Below are positions 27,004-35,737 of a stretch of 64,000 bases of DNA, one piece after another. The notes under the pieces were generated by a model, which was not told the DNA's origin, ran no database searches, and was given only the letters and a program-made list of their open reading frames with translations. Each line of letters starts with the position of its first letter. Within the stretch, counting starts at the first letter, position 1. Position numbers and translations under genes: made by a program. The DNA comes from Methylomarinum vadi (GTDB lineage: Bacteria > Pseudomonadota > Gammaproteobacteria > Methylococcales > Methylomonadaceae): contig NZ_JPON01000001.1 of NCBI RefSeq assembly GCF_000733935.1, forward strand, positions 3,358,501-3,422,500, in the 5' to 3' direction.

Positions 27004-28214
27004 AAATACTGCATATCCTGGATCATTCCATACCGTTGCACAGCGGTTATACCTTCAGAACACGGGCCATTTTGGAGCAACAAAAAAAACTCGGATGGGA
27101 AACCTTTCATGTCACATCGGCCAAACATAACGTTGCCGAACACAGCATCGAGGAAATAGACGGCCTGACGTTCTATCGCTCCGAGATTCCAAGCGGTTTT
27201 CCGGCCGCATGGCCGGTTTTCAATCAATGGGCGATAGTAAAGTCGCTGGAAAAGCGCCTCGCTGAGATCATTCCGGAAATAAAGCCCGATATTCTCCATG
27301 CCCATTCTCCCGCTCTGAATGGGTTGGCGGCCTTGGCCGCCGGCAAAAAATTTAAACTCCCTGTCGTTTACGAATGCCGGGCATTCTGGGAAGACGCGGC
27401 GGTGGATCATGGCACCACATTCGAAGGCAGCATGCGTTATCTGTTGACGCACGCCTTGGAGACCCACGTGTTTAAAAAAGCCGATGCGGTGACCACGATT
27501 TGCGAAGGGTTACGTAACGATATCATTGGCCGCGGAGTGCCGGCGAATAAAATAACCGTGATTCCTAATGCCGTCGATATCGATAAATTCAGTTTCGGCC
27601 AGCCAGCGAACCAGGAATTGAGAAAAGAGTTGGATTTGACTGGTTGCGTCGTTTTGGGGTTCATCGGTTCTTTTTACGCCTATGAAGGGTTGCCCTTGTT
27701 ATTGGAAGCCTTGCCAAAAATTCTTCGGCACCAGCCCGAGGTCAGGTTGTTGTTAGTAGGAGGCGGGCCGCAAGAAGAATTGATCAGACAAAAAACCAAG
27801 GAATTGGGCTTGGGGAGGCATGTGGTTTTCACGGGCCGGGTGCCGCACGATCAAGTGCAGGAATATTATAACCAGGTCGAGATCTTTGTTTATCCTCGTC
27901 TCCCGATGCGTTTGACCGAGCTGGTAACGCCGTTAAAGCCATTGGAGGCGATGGCCCAAGGCCGGCTGGTCGTGGCATCCGATGTGGGGGGGCACAAGGA
28001 ATTGATTGACGACAGGAAAAACGGTTATTTGTTCAAGGCCGACGATGTCGATGCGCTTGCCGACACGCTATTGAATCTGCTCGAACGTCGAAGCGAATGG
28101 GAAAGTGTGCGTGAGCGAGGCAGAAAGTTTGTCGAACAAAAAAGGAATTGGCCGGGTAGCGTGGCGAACTATGAGAACATTTATCGTCGATTGGTTGACC
28201 AGAAGAAACATTAA
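27000..28214 (+). CDS. GT4 glycosyltransferase, exosortase-A-associated (TIGR04063 type)
   Basis: Sugar transferase of 404 residues. The start MKILHILDHSIPLHSGYTFR is a hallmark of the TIGR04063 exosortase-A-associated family. A GT-B fold follows, with PNAVDIDKF, a GFIGSFYAYEGL segment opening the donor domain, and ELVTPLKPLEAMAQGRLVV near the nucleotide-binding site. It overlaps the preceding nucleotidyltransferase-like gene by 4 bp. It should act on the cytoplasmic face during polysaccharide repeat assembly. The exact sugar is not predictable. Confidence 0.9.
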   Translation: MKILHILDHSIPLHSGYTFRTRAILEQQKKLGWETFHVTSAKHNVAEHSIEEIDGLTFYRSEIPSGFPAAWPVFNQWAIVKSLEKRLAEIIPEIKPDILHAHSPALNGLAALAAGKKFKLPVVYECRAFWEDAAVDHGTTFEGSMRYLLTHALETHVFKKADAVTTICEGLRNDIIGRGVPANKITVIPNAVDIDKFSFGQPANQELRKELDLTGCVVLGFIGSFYAYEGLPLLLEALPKILRHQPEVRLLLVGGGPQEELIRQKTKELGLGRHVVFTGRVPHDQVQEYYNQVEIFVYPRLPMRLTELVTPLKPLEAMAQGRLVVASDVGGHKELIDDRKNGYLFKADDVDALADTLLNLLERRSEWESVRERGRKFVEQKRNWPGSVANYENIYRRLVDQKKH

Positions 28215-28358
28215 CCCAGCTTTGCCAAGGTAGTGTCATAAAGCCATTTTTCATTATTTGTCAATGTCTTACTGATTTTAATGACAAGACTGGGTCAACA
28301 GTTTGTATTATAAGCATTTAAAAGGGATTGATTCCCGGGAGACTAAAAGGAAAATCGT

Positions 28359-29687
28359 ATGAAAGTGACAGTTTTTGGCTCCGGATACGTCGGCCTGGTG
28401 ACGGGTATTTGTCTGGCGGAAGTGGGCAACGACGTGGTTTGTATCGATGTCGACCAAAACAAAATCGACAATTTGAATAAAGGCATCGTGCCGATTTACG
28501 AGCCAGGCCTGGATGAGATGGTCAAGGCCAATATGCAGGCCGGGCGGGTCAGGTTTACCACCGATATCGAAGAAGCAGTCAATCACGGTGTTTTTCAGTT
28601 CATCGCCGTTGGGACGCCGCCGGATGAAGACGGTTCGGCGGATTTGCAGTATGTGTTGGCCGTGGCCAAATCGATCGCCGAGCACATGAACGAGTATCGT
28701 ATCGTCATCGACAAATCGACCGTGCCGGTGGGAACGGCCGATAAAGTCAAGGAGGCGATTCAGCAAACGCAGAAAGAACGCGGTGTCGATATCGATTTCG
28801 ATGTGGTTTCCAACCCCGAATTCCTAAAGGAAGGGGCGGCCATCAACGATTTCATGAAACCCGACAGGATCATTGTCGGAACCGATAACCCAAGAACGGC
28901 GGAATTGTTGAAAGCGCTGTACGCCCCCTTCAACCGGAGTCACGACCGGGTGATCACCATGGACATCCGCTCGGCGGAATTGACCAAGTATGCCGCCAAT
29001 GCCATGCTGGCGACAAAAATCAGTTTCATGAACGAATTGGCCAATTTGGCCGAATTATTAGGCGCCGACATCGAGCAGGTCAGAAACGGCATCGGCTCGG
29101 ATTCCCGCATCGGTTATTCCTTTATCTATCCGGGCTGTGGTTATGGCGGTTCTTGTTTTCCAAAAGATGTCAAGGCCCTGGAGCGAACGGCGCAACAAGT
29201 CGGCTATAAAGCCGAATTGTTGAATGCGGTGGAAAATGTTAATGACAAGCAAAAGATGGTTCTGGTCAATAAAATTAACAAACATTACCGCAATAATATC
29301 GAGGGCAAGACCTTTGCCTTGTGGGGATTGTCGTTCAAACCCAAAACAGACGATATGCGTGAGGCGCCCAGCCGGGTGGTCTTGGAAACCTTGATTGATG
29401 CGGGTGCAACGGTCAGGGCTTATGATCCGGAAGCGATGGAGGAAGCTAAACGAATATATGGCGACAAGGCCGGCCTGTTACTGACCGATAGTCCCGAGCA
29501 GGCGTTGCAGGGAGCCGATGCCCTGATCGTGGTAACGGAATGGAAAGAATTCTGGAGCCCGGATTTCGAGCTGATGAAAAATAGCTTGAGAGACGCCGTC
29601 GTATTCGATGGTCGAAATCTTTACTCGCCCGACTTGATGGGACGAATGGGATTGCAATATTACGCGATCGGACGTGGGCACAGCTAA
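28359..29687 (+). CDS. UDP-glucose 6-dehydrogenase
   Basis: Oxidises UDP-glucose twice with NAD to UDP-glucuronate, supplying an acidic sugar for the polysaccharide. The 442 residues begin with the NAD-binding motif [17 protein letters not shown]. The catalytic Cys266 lies in [12 protein letters not shown], with the family helix [20 protein letters not shown] before it and a C-terminal NAD-sugar domain ([18 protein letters not shown]). The start has a good AAAAGGA site. It stands 144 bp after the previous gene, perhaps with its own promoter, and the next gene follows after 9 bp. The acidic product would be a natural target for the amidotransferases of this cluster. Confidence 0.96.
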   Translation: MKVTVFGSGYVGLVTGICLAEVGNDVVCIDVDQNKIDNLNKGIVPIYEPGLDEMVKANMQAGRVRFTTDIEEAVNHGVFQFIAVGTPPDEDGSADLQYVLAVAKSIAEHMNEYRIVIDKSTVPVGTADKVKEAIQQTQKERGVDIDFDVVSNPEFLKEGAAINDFMKPDRIIVGTDNPRTAELLKALYAPFNRSHDRVITMDIRSAELTKYAANAMLATKISFMNELANLAELLGADIEQVRNGIGSDSRIGYSFIYPGCGYGGSCFPKDVKALERTAQQVGYKAELLNAVENVNDKQKMVLVNKINKHYRNNIEGKTFALWGLSFKPKTDDMREAPSRVVLETLIDAGATVRAYDPEAMEEAKRIYGDKAGLLLTDSPEQALQGADALIVVTEWKEFWSPDFELMKNSLRDAVVFDGRNLYSPDLMGRMGLQYYAIGRGHS

Positions 29688-29696
29688 GAAAATTTG

Positions 29697-30896
29697 ATGA
29701 AACGTCCCGGCATCATCGTTTTTTCATCTCTGTTTCCCAGCGCTAAACGGCCGGGAGCAGGTTTGTTTATCCGGGAGCGTATGTTTCGGGTCGGTGAGCA
29801 TCTGCCCATCGTTGTGGTTTCCCCGGTTCCCTGGTTTCCGTTACAAAACCTCATCCGCTATTGGAAGCCGAATTTTCGGCCTCAACCGGCTTCGATGGAA
29901 GAACAAGACGGCGTTAAGGTTTTATTTCCGCGTTTTTTCTCTATTCCAGGATTGTTAAAGGCGTGGGATGGTTTTTTTATGGCTTTGGGTTCATGGTTTT
30001 TGCTGCGTAAATTAAAAAATCAGTATGGTTTCGGTCTCATTGACGCCCATTTCGCCTATCCCGATGGTTATGCCGCTTCGTTGTTGGGGCAATGGTTGAG
30101 AATGCCTGTCACCATTACATTGCGAGGGACGGAAGTCCCTCATGCCAAGGAAGCGGGCAAACGCAAACGCATAGTGAAGGCTTTGAATAGGGCCTCTCAA
30201 GTGTTTTCGGTCGCCGGTTCCTTAAAAAATCATGTCGTCGCGATGGGTGCCGATGAGAACAAGGTTGAAGTCGTCGGGAACGGTATCGATATCAACAAAT
30301 TCAATCCGCTCGACAAAAAACAGGCTAGGGAACAACTAGGTCTGCCTGAAGCGGCAAAAGTCATTGTCTCGGTTGGCGCGCTCGTGGAACGAAAAGGATT
30401 TCATCGTGTGCTGGAGTCGATGCCGGGATTACTGGAACAATTTCCCGGTCTTATCTATTTAATCGTCGGCGGAGACAGCCCGGAAGGCGGCATACGCTCA
30501 CGTCTGGAAGCGCAAACGGCGTCATTGAACTTGCAAGAACATGTCCGTTTCCTAGGCGCGTTACCGCCGGAGGAATTGAAGCTCCCTTTGTCCGCCGCCG
30601 ATGTATTCGTATTGGCAACGGCCAACGAGGGCTGGGCCAATGTCTTTTTGGAGGCGATGGCTTGCGGGTTGCCCGTTGTTACCACCGATGTGGGCGGTAA
30701 TCGGGAGGTCGTCAATGGCCCGGAATTGGGCGTCATTGCCCCTTTTGGCGATCGCGATGCCCTGGCCGGTGCGCTTGTCGAAGCATTAAAACGCGATTGG
30801 GACAAAGATAAAATCATCGACTATGCCAAAGCAAACCAATGGGACAATAGAGTCGCCGTATTGGTCAACCACTTTCAGCGAATTTTAAACAATTAA
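29697..30896 (+). CDS. GT4 glycosyltransferase
   Basis: Sugar transferase of 399 residues with a GT-B fold. The N-terminal acceptor domain contains VFSSLFPSAKRPGAGLFIRE, and DAHFAYPDGYAA and ITLRGTE follow. The donor domain has VVGNGIDINKFNP, IVSVGALVERKGF and the E-x7-E block NEGWANVFLEAMACGLP. The ATG at 29697 is used; a TTG codon directly before it is less likely. It lies 9 bp after the UDP-glucose dehydrogenase gene, so both are in one operon, and it may use the glucuronate or another sugar. Specificity is not predictable. Confidence 0.9.
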   Translation: MKRPGIIVFSSLFPSAKRPGAGLFIRERMFRVGEHLPIVVVSPVPWFPLQNLIRYWKPNFRPQPASMEEQDGVKVLFPRFFSIPGLLKAWDGFFMALGSWFLLRKLKNQYGFGLIDAHFAYPDGYAASLLGQWLRMPVTITLRGTEVPHAKEAGKRKRIVKALNRASQVFSVAGSLKNHVVAMGADENKVEVVGNGIDINKFNPLDKKQAREQLGLPEAAKVIVSVGALVERKGFHRVLESMPGLLEQFPGLIYLIVGGDSPEGGIRSRLEAQTASLNLQEHVRFLGALPPEELKLPLSAADVFVLATANEGWANVFLEAMACGLPVVTTDVGGNREVVNGPELGVIAPFGDRDALAGALVEALKRDWDKDKIIDYAKANQWDNRVAVLVNHFQRILNN

Positions 30897-31024
30897 CCGA
30901 ATAAGCATATTTGGCAGGTATCCGGATAAACGTCTTGAAGCCGAGTTATCGCATTTTTCTTTGTCGAAGGGACAACCAGGGAAGGGTGTTTCTCGATATG
31001 AACCACACGAACTGTTGAATCACT

Positions 31025-32833
31025 ATGAGTTTTCTATCTGGCTGGGTAAATACCTCAATCAACGACCAAGGGTCGAGAGACCTGTTGCAGCGCCTTGCGG
31101 CCTCCATGGCAGGGAAACAACCCGCGGTAGACATTAACACTTCGGAATTTCACTCGCTTTGTTCGGAGTGCGATAAAACCCATAACGAACAAGGGCTCAT
31201 TTTCGTCGATGTCAGTGAGGGAGGAAATAATCCGAACCGTTCCCAAATCATTTCCCGCTATCGGCAAACGGGGCGGAGTTTTCTGACGGATTTCGCGCCG
31301 CAATTGCCGTTCATCCTGATTGACGAGCAGCGGCGGACATTGATTTTGGCCACCGACCCCATCGGTATTTCGCATATTTATTATGCCCTTACTCCTTCCG
31401 GCCTGGTATTCGGCGGTTCGGCCGATCGGGTGATTGTCCATCCGGACATCGGTTCGGAGATTTCGGAGCAAAGTGTCTATGATTACGTGTATTTCCACCA
31501 TTGCCCCAGCCCGAACACCATTTATCGCCAGGTGAAAAAACTGGAGACCGGTCAAGCCCTGATCTATCAGGATGGCAAGGTGGAACTCGAATATTATTGG
31601 CAACCGGAGTTCAAAGAAGATTCCCAGTTTAATACGGAGGATGCCGCGGAACGGTTAAGGTATAGCTTAATTGCCGCAGTGAAACAGCAAGCCGATAACG
31701 TCGACAATACTGGAGCATTCCTAAGCGGGGGATTGGACAGTTCCAGTGTCGCTGGAGCTTTAGCTCAGGTATTCCCAGGTAAGGCTCGGACTTTTACGAT
31801 GGGGTTTCCTGTGGAAGGGTACGACGAAATCGAATACGCTCGCGAGGCCGTAAAACATTTCAATACTCAGCAATATGAGTATTATCTGACGCCCGACGAT
31901 TGCGTCTCTACAATTCCCGCCATTGCCGCCTACTATGACGAGCCGTTCGGCAATTCCTCCGCCTTGGCGGCTTATTTTTGCGCCAAAATGGCGAAAGAAA
32001 ACGGCATTGATGTTTTGCTGGCGGGTGACGGGGGCGACGAAATTTTCGCCGGAAACGAACGTTATGCCAAGCAACTGTTGTTCGAAAAATATTGGCGGCT
32101 CCCCGCCGTTGCCAGGAGCGTTTTAAAAAACGGCCTTTACCACCTCCCCGGCTTATTGCTGAAGAATAAGATTCTGTTCAAGGCCAAACGCTATGTCGAA
32201 CAGGCCGAGGTGACCCTGCCCGATCGTTTGCAGGATTACAATTTCCTGCATCGGCATGCCGCCGCTGAAATATTCGCCGATGATTTCGTGCAACAAATCG
32301 ATACCGGTTTGCCTTTACAGACCTTACGCGATTGTTATCGCCGTCCGGGGCAGGCGACGGCATTGAACCGCATGCTGTTCATGGATTGGAAAACCACCCT
32401 GCATGACAACGACCTGGTCAAGGTCAACAAAATGTGCGAAATGGCCGGCGTCGAAGTACGTTATCCGATGTTGGATCCTCAAGTGGTCGATTTGTCCTGC
32501 GCGGTTCCTTCCGAAATCAAGCTGAAAAACGGCCAGCTACGCTGGTTTTATAAGCAAGCCATGCGCGATTTCCTGCCGGAACGAATCATCAATAAATCGA
32601 AGCATGGTTTTGGCTTGCCTTTCGGGATTTGGTTGAAAGACCATCAACCTCTGAAAGAATTGGCCTACGACAGCATCCACGCGCTGAAAAAGAGAGGATA
32701 TTTCCGGACCGAATTTCTCGATCACGCCGTACACATGCATCAGACGATTCATGCCGCCTATTATGGCGAATTGATCTGGATTTTGATGATGCTGGAGCTT
32801 TGGTTTCAAGCGAAGCAAAGCAAGCGTTCTTGA
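31025..32833 (+). CDS. Asparagine-synthase-like protein lacking the amidotransferase cysteine
   Basis: Protein of 602 residues with the two-domain asparagine synthase layout. The N-terminal domain starts MSFLSGWVN instead of MCG, so the nucleophile cysteine needed to use glutamine is absent, although later parts (ATDPIGISHIYY) keep the fold. The C-terminal domain has an intact PP-loop LSGGLDSSS near residue 234 and the GDGGDEIFAGNERY segment, so ATP-dependent activation should work. It may use free ammonia or an amine other than glutamine, as in beta-lactam synthetase-type relatives. It closes the polysaccharide cluster. The role in modifying the polymer is inferred from position. Confidence 0.88.
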   Translation: MSFLSGWVNTSINDQGSRDLLQRLAASMAGKQPAVDINTSEFHSLCSECDKTHNEQGLIFVDVSEGGNNPNRSQIISRYRQTGRSFLTDFAPQLPFILIDEQRRTLILATDPIGISHIYYALTPSGLVFGGSADRVIVHPDIGSEISEQSVYDYVYFHHCPSPNTIYRQVKKLETGQALIYQDGKVELEYYWQPEFKEDSQFNTEDAAERLRYSLIAAVKQQADNVDNTGAFLSGGLDSSSVAGALAQVFPGKARTFTMGFPVEGYDEIEYAREAVKHFNTQQYEYYLTPDDCVSTIPAIAAYYDEPFGNSSALAAYFCAKMAKENGIDVLLAGDGGDEIFAGNERYAKQLLFEKYWRLPAVARSVLKNGLYHLPGLLLKNKILFKAKRYVEQAEVTLPDRLQDYNFLHRHAAAEIFADDFVQQIDTGLPLQTLRDCYRRPGQATALNRMLFMDWKTTLHDNDLVKVNKMCEMAGVEVRYPMLDPQVVDLSCAVPSEIKLKNGQLRWFYKQAMRDFLPERIINKSKHGFGLPFGIWLKDHQPLKELAYDSIHALKKRGYFRTEFLDHAVHMHQTIHAAYYGELIWILMMLELWFQAKQSKRS

Positions 32834-32951
32834 TTCTGGAGCCTTTCAAGAAGGCGCTCTTACGCCATTATTTGTCATTCCAGCCAATCAAGCAAAGACC
32901 GTTTGGCGTTCGATTCAGCTAAAAAACACATCCCTGTGTTTGAGTTTGCGT

Positions 32952-33015
32952 TGTCAGGAGAGGGAGGGTATTAACCCGAGGGGTAAGACGGGTTAATAAT
33001 GCGGAGTTCCTGACA
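32952..33015. repeat. Nested inverted repeats between convergent genes
   Basis: An outer pair TGTCAGGA (32952-32959) / TCCTGACA (33008-33015) encloses a perfect inner pair TATTAACCCG (32969-32978) / CGGGTTAATA (32989-32998). It lies between the convergent asparagine-synthase-like and DUF2490-like genes, so it may act as a bidirectional terminator or be a REP-type element. No T-run follows. Confidence 0.55.
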
Positions 33016-33051
33016 CGCGGGGGGTTAGCCGAAAGAGTCCCTTCGTTCGGA

Positions 33052-33765
33052 TTAGAATTTATAGCTGATATTGGCCTGCAGGTTATGGGTAAACAGGTTA
33101 TTGCCGGTTTTTTTATCCACAAATTGCCCCATATAGCCCAGGTCCAAACCGACATGGTCGGTTACCTGGTAACTCAAACCGCTGAAAATCCGGTTTTCGG
33201 TGAAGCCTTGCTTGCCCCAGTCGGTTTGATTCATATAAAACATGAATTCATCGCCAAGATAGGCGCTCAACCCCTCCAAAAAGGGCAGGTCATGGTTGAC
33301 CTGGAATAATTGCCGCGAACGATAACCCTCGTTGCCGGTGGTCTGGTTGATCCGGTCCTCGAAACGGGTCCGGCTGGTGAATTTGAAATCGCCCAAGGCC
33401 TGGTTCCAGACAAAATCGACGTAAGGGCGGCTTTCCTGGTATGACGCTTTATTTAGCGGGTGTATCCAGTCGTGGGTATAACCCAACCATAACGACGCAT
33501 TTTTGTTCAATTGGTAGCCGATCTGGCTGAACAGCAGGTTTTCGGTGAAGCGCGAGCCATTAGGCGAGTCCTCGCGGGTCCGGCTCTGGTTCATGATCAA
33601 CCAATGGAGTTTATCGAGCTTGGGCGACAGGGCCTTGAAATCGCCTTTCAGGGTCGCCGAGCCCCAGACCCCGAACATGTCGTTCTGGTCTGCGGCCTGA
33701 GCGGAGATGGAATGTGAGGCGGCCAATACCGCACCGGCAATAACAGTCCTTTTGATGTTTTTCAT
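33052..33765 (-). CDS. DUF2490-like outer-membrane beta-barrel protein
   Basis: Predicted outer-membrane protein of 237 residues. It has a signal peptide (about 1-24, ending AQA), then alternating amphipathic strands such as FSQIGYQLNKNASLWLGYTH and GLSYQVTDHVGLDLGYMGQF, and a C-terminal phenylalanine (ANISYKF), the usual signal for outer-membrane barrel insertion. The pattern fits DUF2490. It lies 40 bp downstream of dabB on the same strand and may be part of the dab operon. A porin-like role for inorganic carbon or ions would be speculation. Confidence 0.8.
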   Translation of the reverse strand: MKNIKRTVIAGAVLAASHSISAQAADQNDMFGVWGSATLKGDFKALSPKLDKLHWLIMNQSRTREDSPNGSRFTENLLFSQIGYQLNKNASLWLGYTHDWIHPLNKASYQESRPYVDFVWNQALGDFKFTSRTRFEDRINQTTGNEGYRSRQLFQVNHDLPFLEGLSAYLGDEFMFYMNQTDWGKQGFTENRIFSGLSYQVTDHVGLDLGYMGQFVDKKTGNNLFTHNLQANISYKF

Positions 33766-33805
33766 AGAGTTACCTTCTTTTGCATTAAATGTTTAAATTT
33801 GGCGT

Positions 33806-35737
33806 TCAAGCCGTATGAGGATTCGTGGTTTCGAGCGCATGTTGCTCCTCGCTTTGCGTTTTCGGCAGCGTGACATTGAGTTCGCTGGGTCTGCCCATGC
33901 ACAAGCGTTGGAAGACGCGCGCGGCGGCGATACCATTGATGACGAAGGCGATGGTAATCGGTAGGGCGAACCAGGGGTCGTGGCCGCTGGCATGGGATAA
34001 CAACAAATCTTCGCCAAGAAACGCCGGCGTGATCGGAAAGCCGATCAGGCCGAGGAAGCTTAGGAACAGCAATAGCGACAATGTAGGTTGCGTTTCCGCC
34101 AAGGCCCGATAAGCGAACGGCGAGTCGGCGAAATTATCGTTTTTCAACAGTTTCGCCAACACCACCAGGCCAAGCAACCAGGAAGGAATAATGCCGCCGG
34201 CGAAAATGGCAATATCGTAACCGGCGTCGGGATTCAGAAACCACACCGCCAAGCCCGCCAAGGACGAGCTCAGGCCGATGGCATTCCAGACGCCGAACGG
34301 ACGGTGTTTCAGGCTGAAGGCGCTCAATGAAGCGAGCACCATGAACACGGCCAGCGGCAGGGCCAGAAATTTGCTGTCGACGCCGGTGCCTTCGATGACA
34401 AGAAGGAACAAGGCAAAGCCGGCCCCGGCGTTCACGACTTTGAACCAAAGTTTCATGCCGTTGATCCTGGAGCCGATGCGTTTCAACGGGTCCCATAACA
34501 GCGAACGTACCCAGTGTTCCAGATTACCTTCCTGCAGGGAAAACACATATAACGTGTTTTGCAGCACTTCCGGCAGGGTATCGCGGAGCGACGCGGGTAA
34601 AAATTCGAAGCGGGTTCTTTGTTGAATGTAAAAGTCGAAATCGGCCGAACTTTCCACCCGCAACAAGTGCGCGACGATCGACGGCGAAACCAGCAATTGA
34701 TAGCAGCGCAAAAAGGCGTTGCCGAGAAAATGGATCACCACCAGCGTTTCCAATCCCAACGCCATCTCCATGAACATGAATCCGACCTGGGTAATCGAGG
34801 CATAGGCGATTTGGCCCTTGATGTTCGATTGCGATTTCTCCGCGATGTTGGCCACGATAACGGTCAACAAACCGATGACGAACACGATGAAGCGGGTGAG
34901 ATAATGGTAGGTCCAGATCGGCGTCGTGCGCAGCAGCAGGAATACGCCCAGATGCACCGACAGCGCGCCGTAAAAGATCGCGCTGGAAGGGGTCGGGCCT
35001 TCCATGGCCCTGGGTAACCAGAAACAGAAGGGGAATTGCGCCGATTTACCGGTGGCCGCGGTCAAAATCAGGACCGAGAGCGACAACAGCGAGGCATAGC
35101 CGGCCGGGGGCATGGCCTCATTGTCGAATAACGTCGCCAGTTGGCTGAAATGTTGGCTGTCGTGAAACAACAGATGGCTCATCCAGGCGCCCAACAACAA
35201 GCCGACATCGCAGAACCGATAGATGGTATAGGCGCGCAAGGCATTGCGGATCGGCTGCACGCGATGACGGTAAAAGGCGATCAGCAGAAACGAGGAGATG
35301 CCGACGATTTCCCAACCGGCGAACAGCATGTCGATCGAGCCGGACAATATCACCAGGTTCAGGCCGAAGACGAAGGCGAAGATAGTCAGGAAAAAGCGTT
35401 TGTAGCCGCTTTCGCGATGTAAATAGACGCGGCAATATTTGACGATGACCGAAAATATCGCCCATACGCAAAACAGATAGGCGGCGCCGATTCCGTCCAG
35501 GTAAAACAGGATCGGGAAACGGTAATCGCCGGCGGCGTACAGGGTGAACCATTCGTATTCATGCCGGGGAAAACCGGCATCGGCCCACAGCAACAACAAC
35601 GAGACGATGCAGGCGCCGAGCAGAAAGGTAAAACGGTAGCTGATCCTGGCAATGGTGTGTTCGTCGTTTTTCGTCAGCAACAGCACGATCAACCCCAATA
35701 AGGGGACGAATTGGCTGGCAAGCAGTAATAAATTCAT
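33806..35737 (-). CDS. dabB: DabB, proton-conducting membrane subunit of the DAB inorganic-carbon pump
   Basis: Membrane protein of 643 residues of the NuoL/MrpA proton-translocating superfamily, with about 14-16 hydrophobic segments. Characteristic pieces are LFYLDGIGAAYLFCVWAIFS, LFAGWEIVGISSFLLIAFY and a later KSAQFPFCFWLPRAMEGPTP block, as in NuoL and relatives. The start overlaps the dabA stop (ATGA type), so the two are coupled. DabB with DabA forms the energised system shown in Halothiobacillus to convert CO2 to bicarbonate in the cell using the proton gradient. The rest of complex I is absent here, so an NADH dehydrogenase role is unlikely. Confidence 0.92.
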   Translation of the reverse strand: MNLLLLASQFVPLLGLIVLLLTKNDEHTIARISYRFTFLLGACIVSLLLLWADAGFPRHEYEWFTLYAAGDYRFPILFYLDGIGAAYLFCVWAIFSVIVKYCRVYLHRESGYKRFFLTIFAFVFGLNLVILSGSIDMLFAGWEIVGISSFLLIAFYRHRVQPIRNALRAYTIYRFCDVGLLLGAWMSHLLFHDSQHFSQLATLFDNEAMPPAGYASLLSLSVLILTAATGKSAQFPFCFWLPRAMEGPTPSSAIFYGALSVHLGVFLLLRTTPIWTYHYLTRFIVFVIGLLTVIVANIAEKSQSNIKGQIAYASITQVGFMFMEMALGLETLVVIHFLGNAFLRCYQLLVSPSIVAHLLRVESSADFDFYIQQRTRFEFLPASLRDTLPEVLQNTLYVFSLQEGNLEHWVRSLLWDPLKRIGSRINGMKLWFKVVNAGAGFALFLLVIEGTGVDSKFLALPLAVFMVLASLSAFSLKHRPFGVWNAIGLSSSLAGLAVWFLNPDAGYDIAIFAGGIIPSWLLGLVVLAKLLKNDNFADSPFAYRALAETQPTLSLLLFLSFLGLIGFPITPAFLGEDLLLSHASGHDPWFALPITIAFVINGIAAARVFQRLCMGRPSELNVTLPKTQSEEQHALETTNPHTA

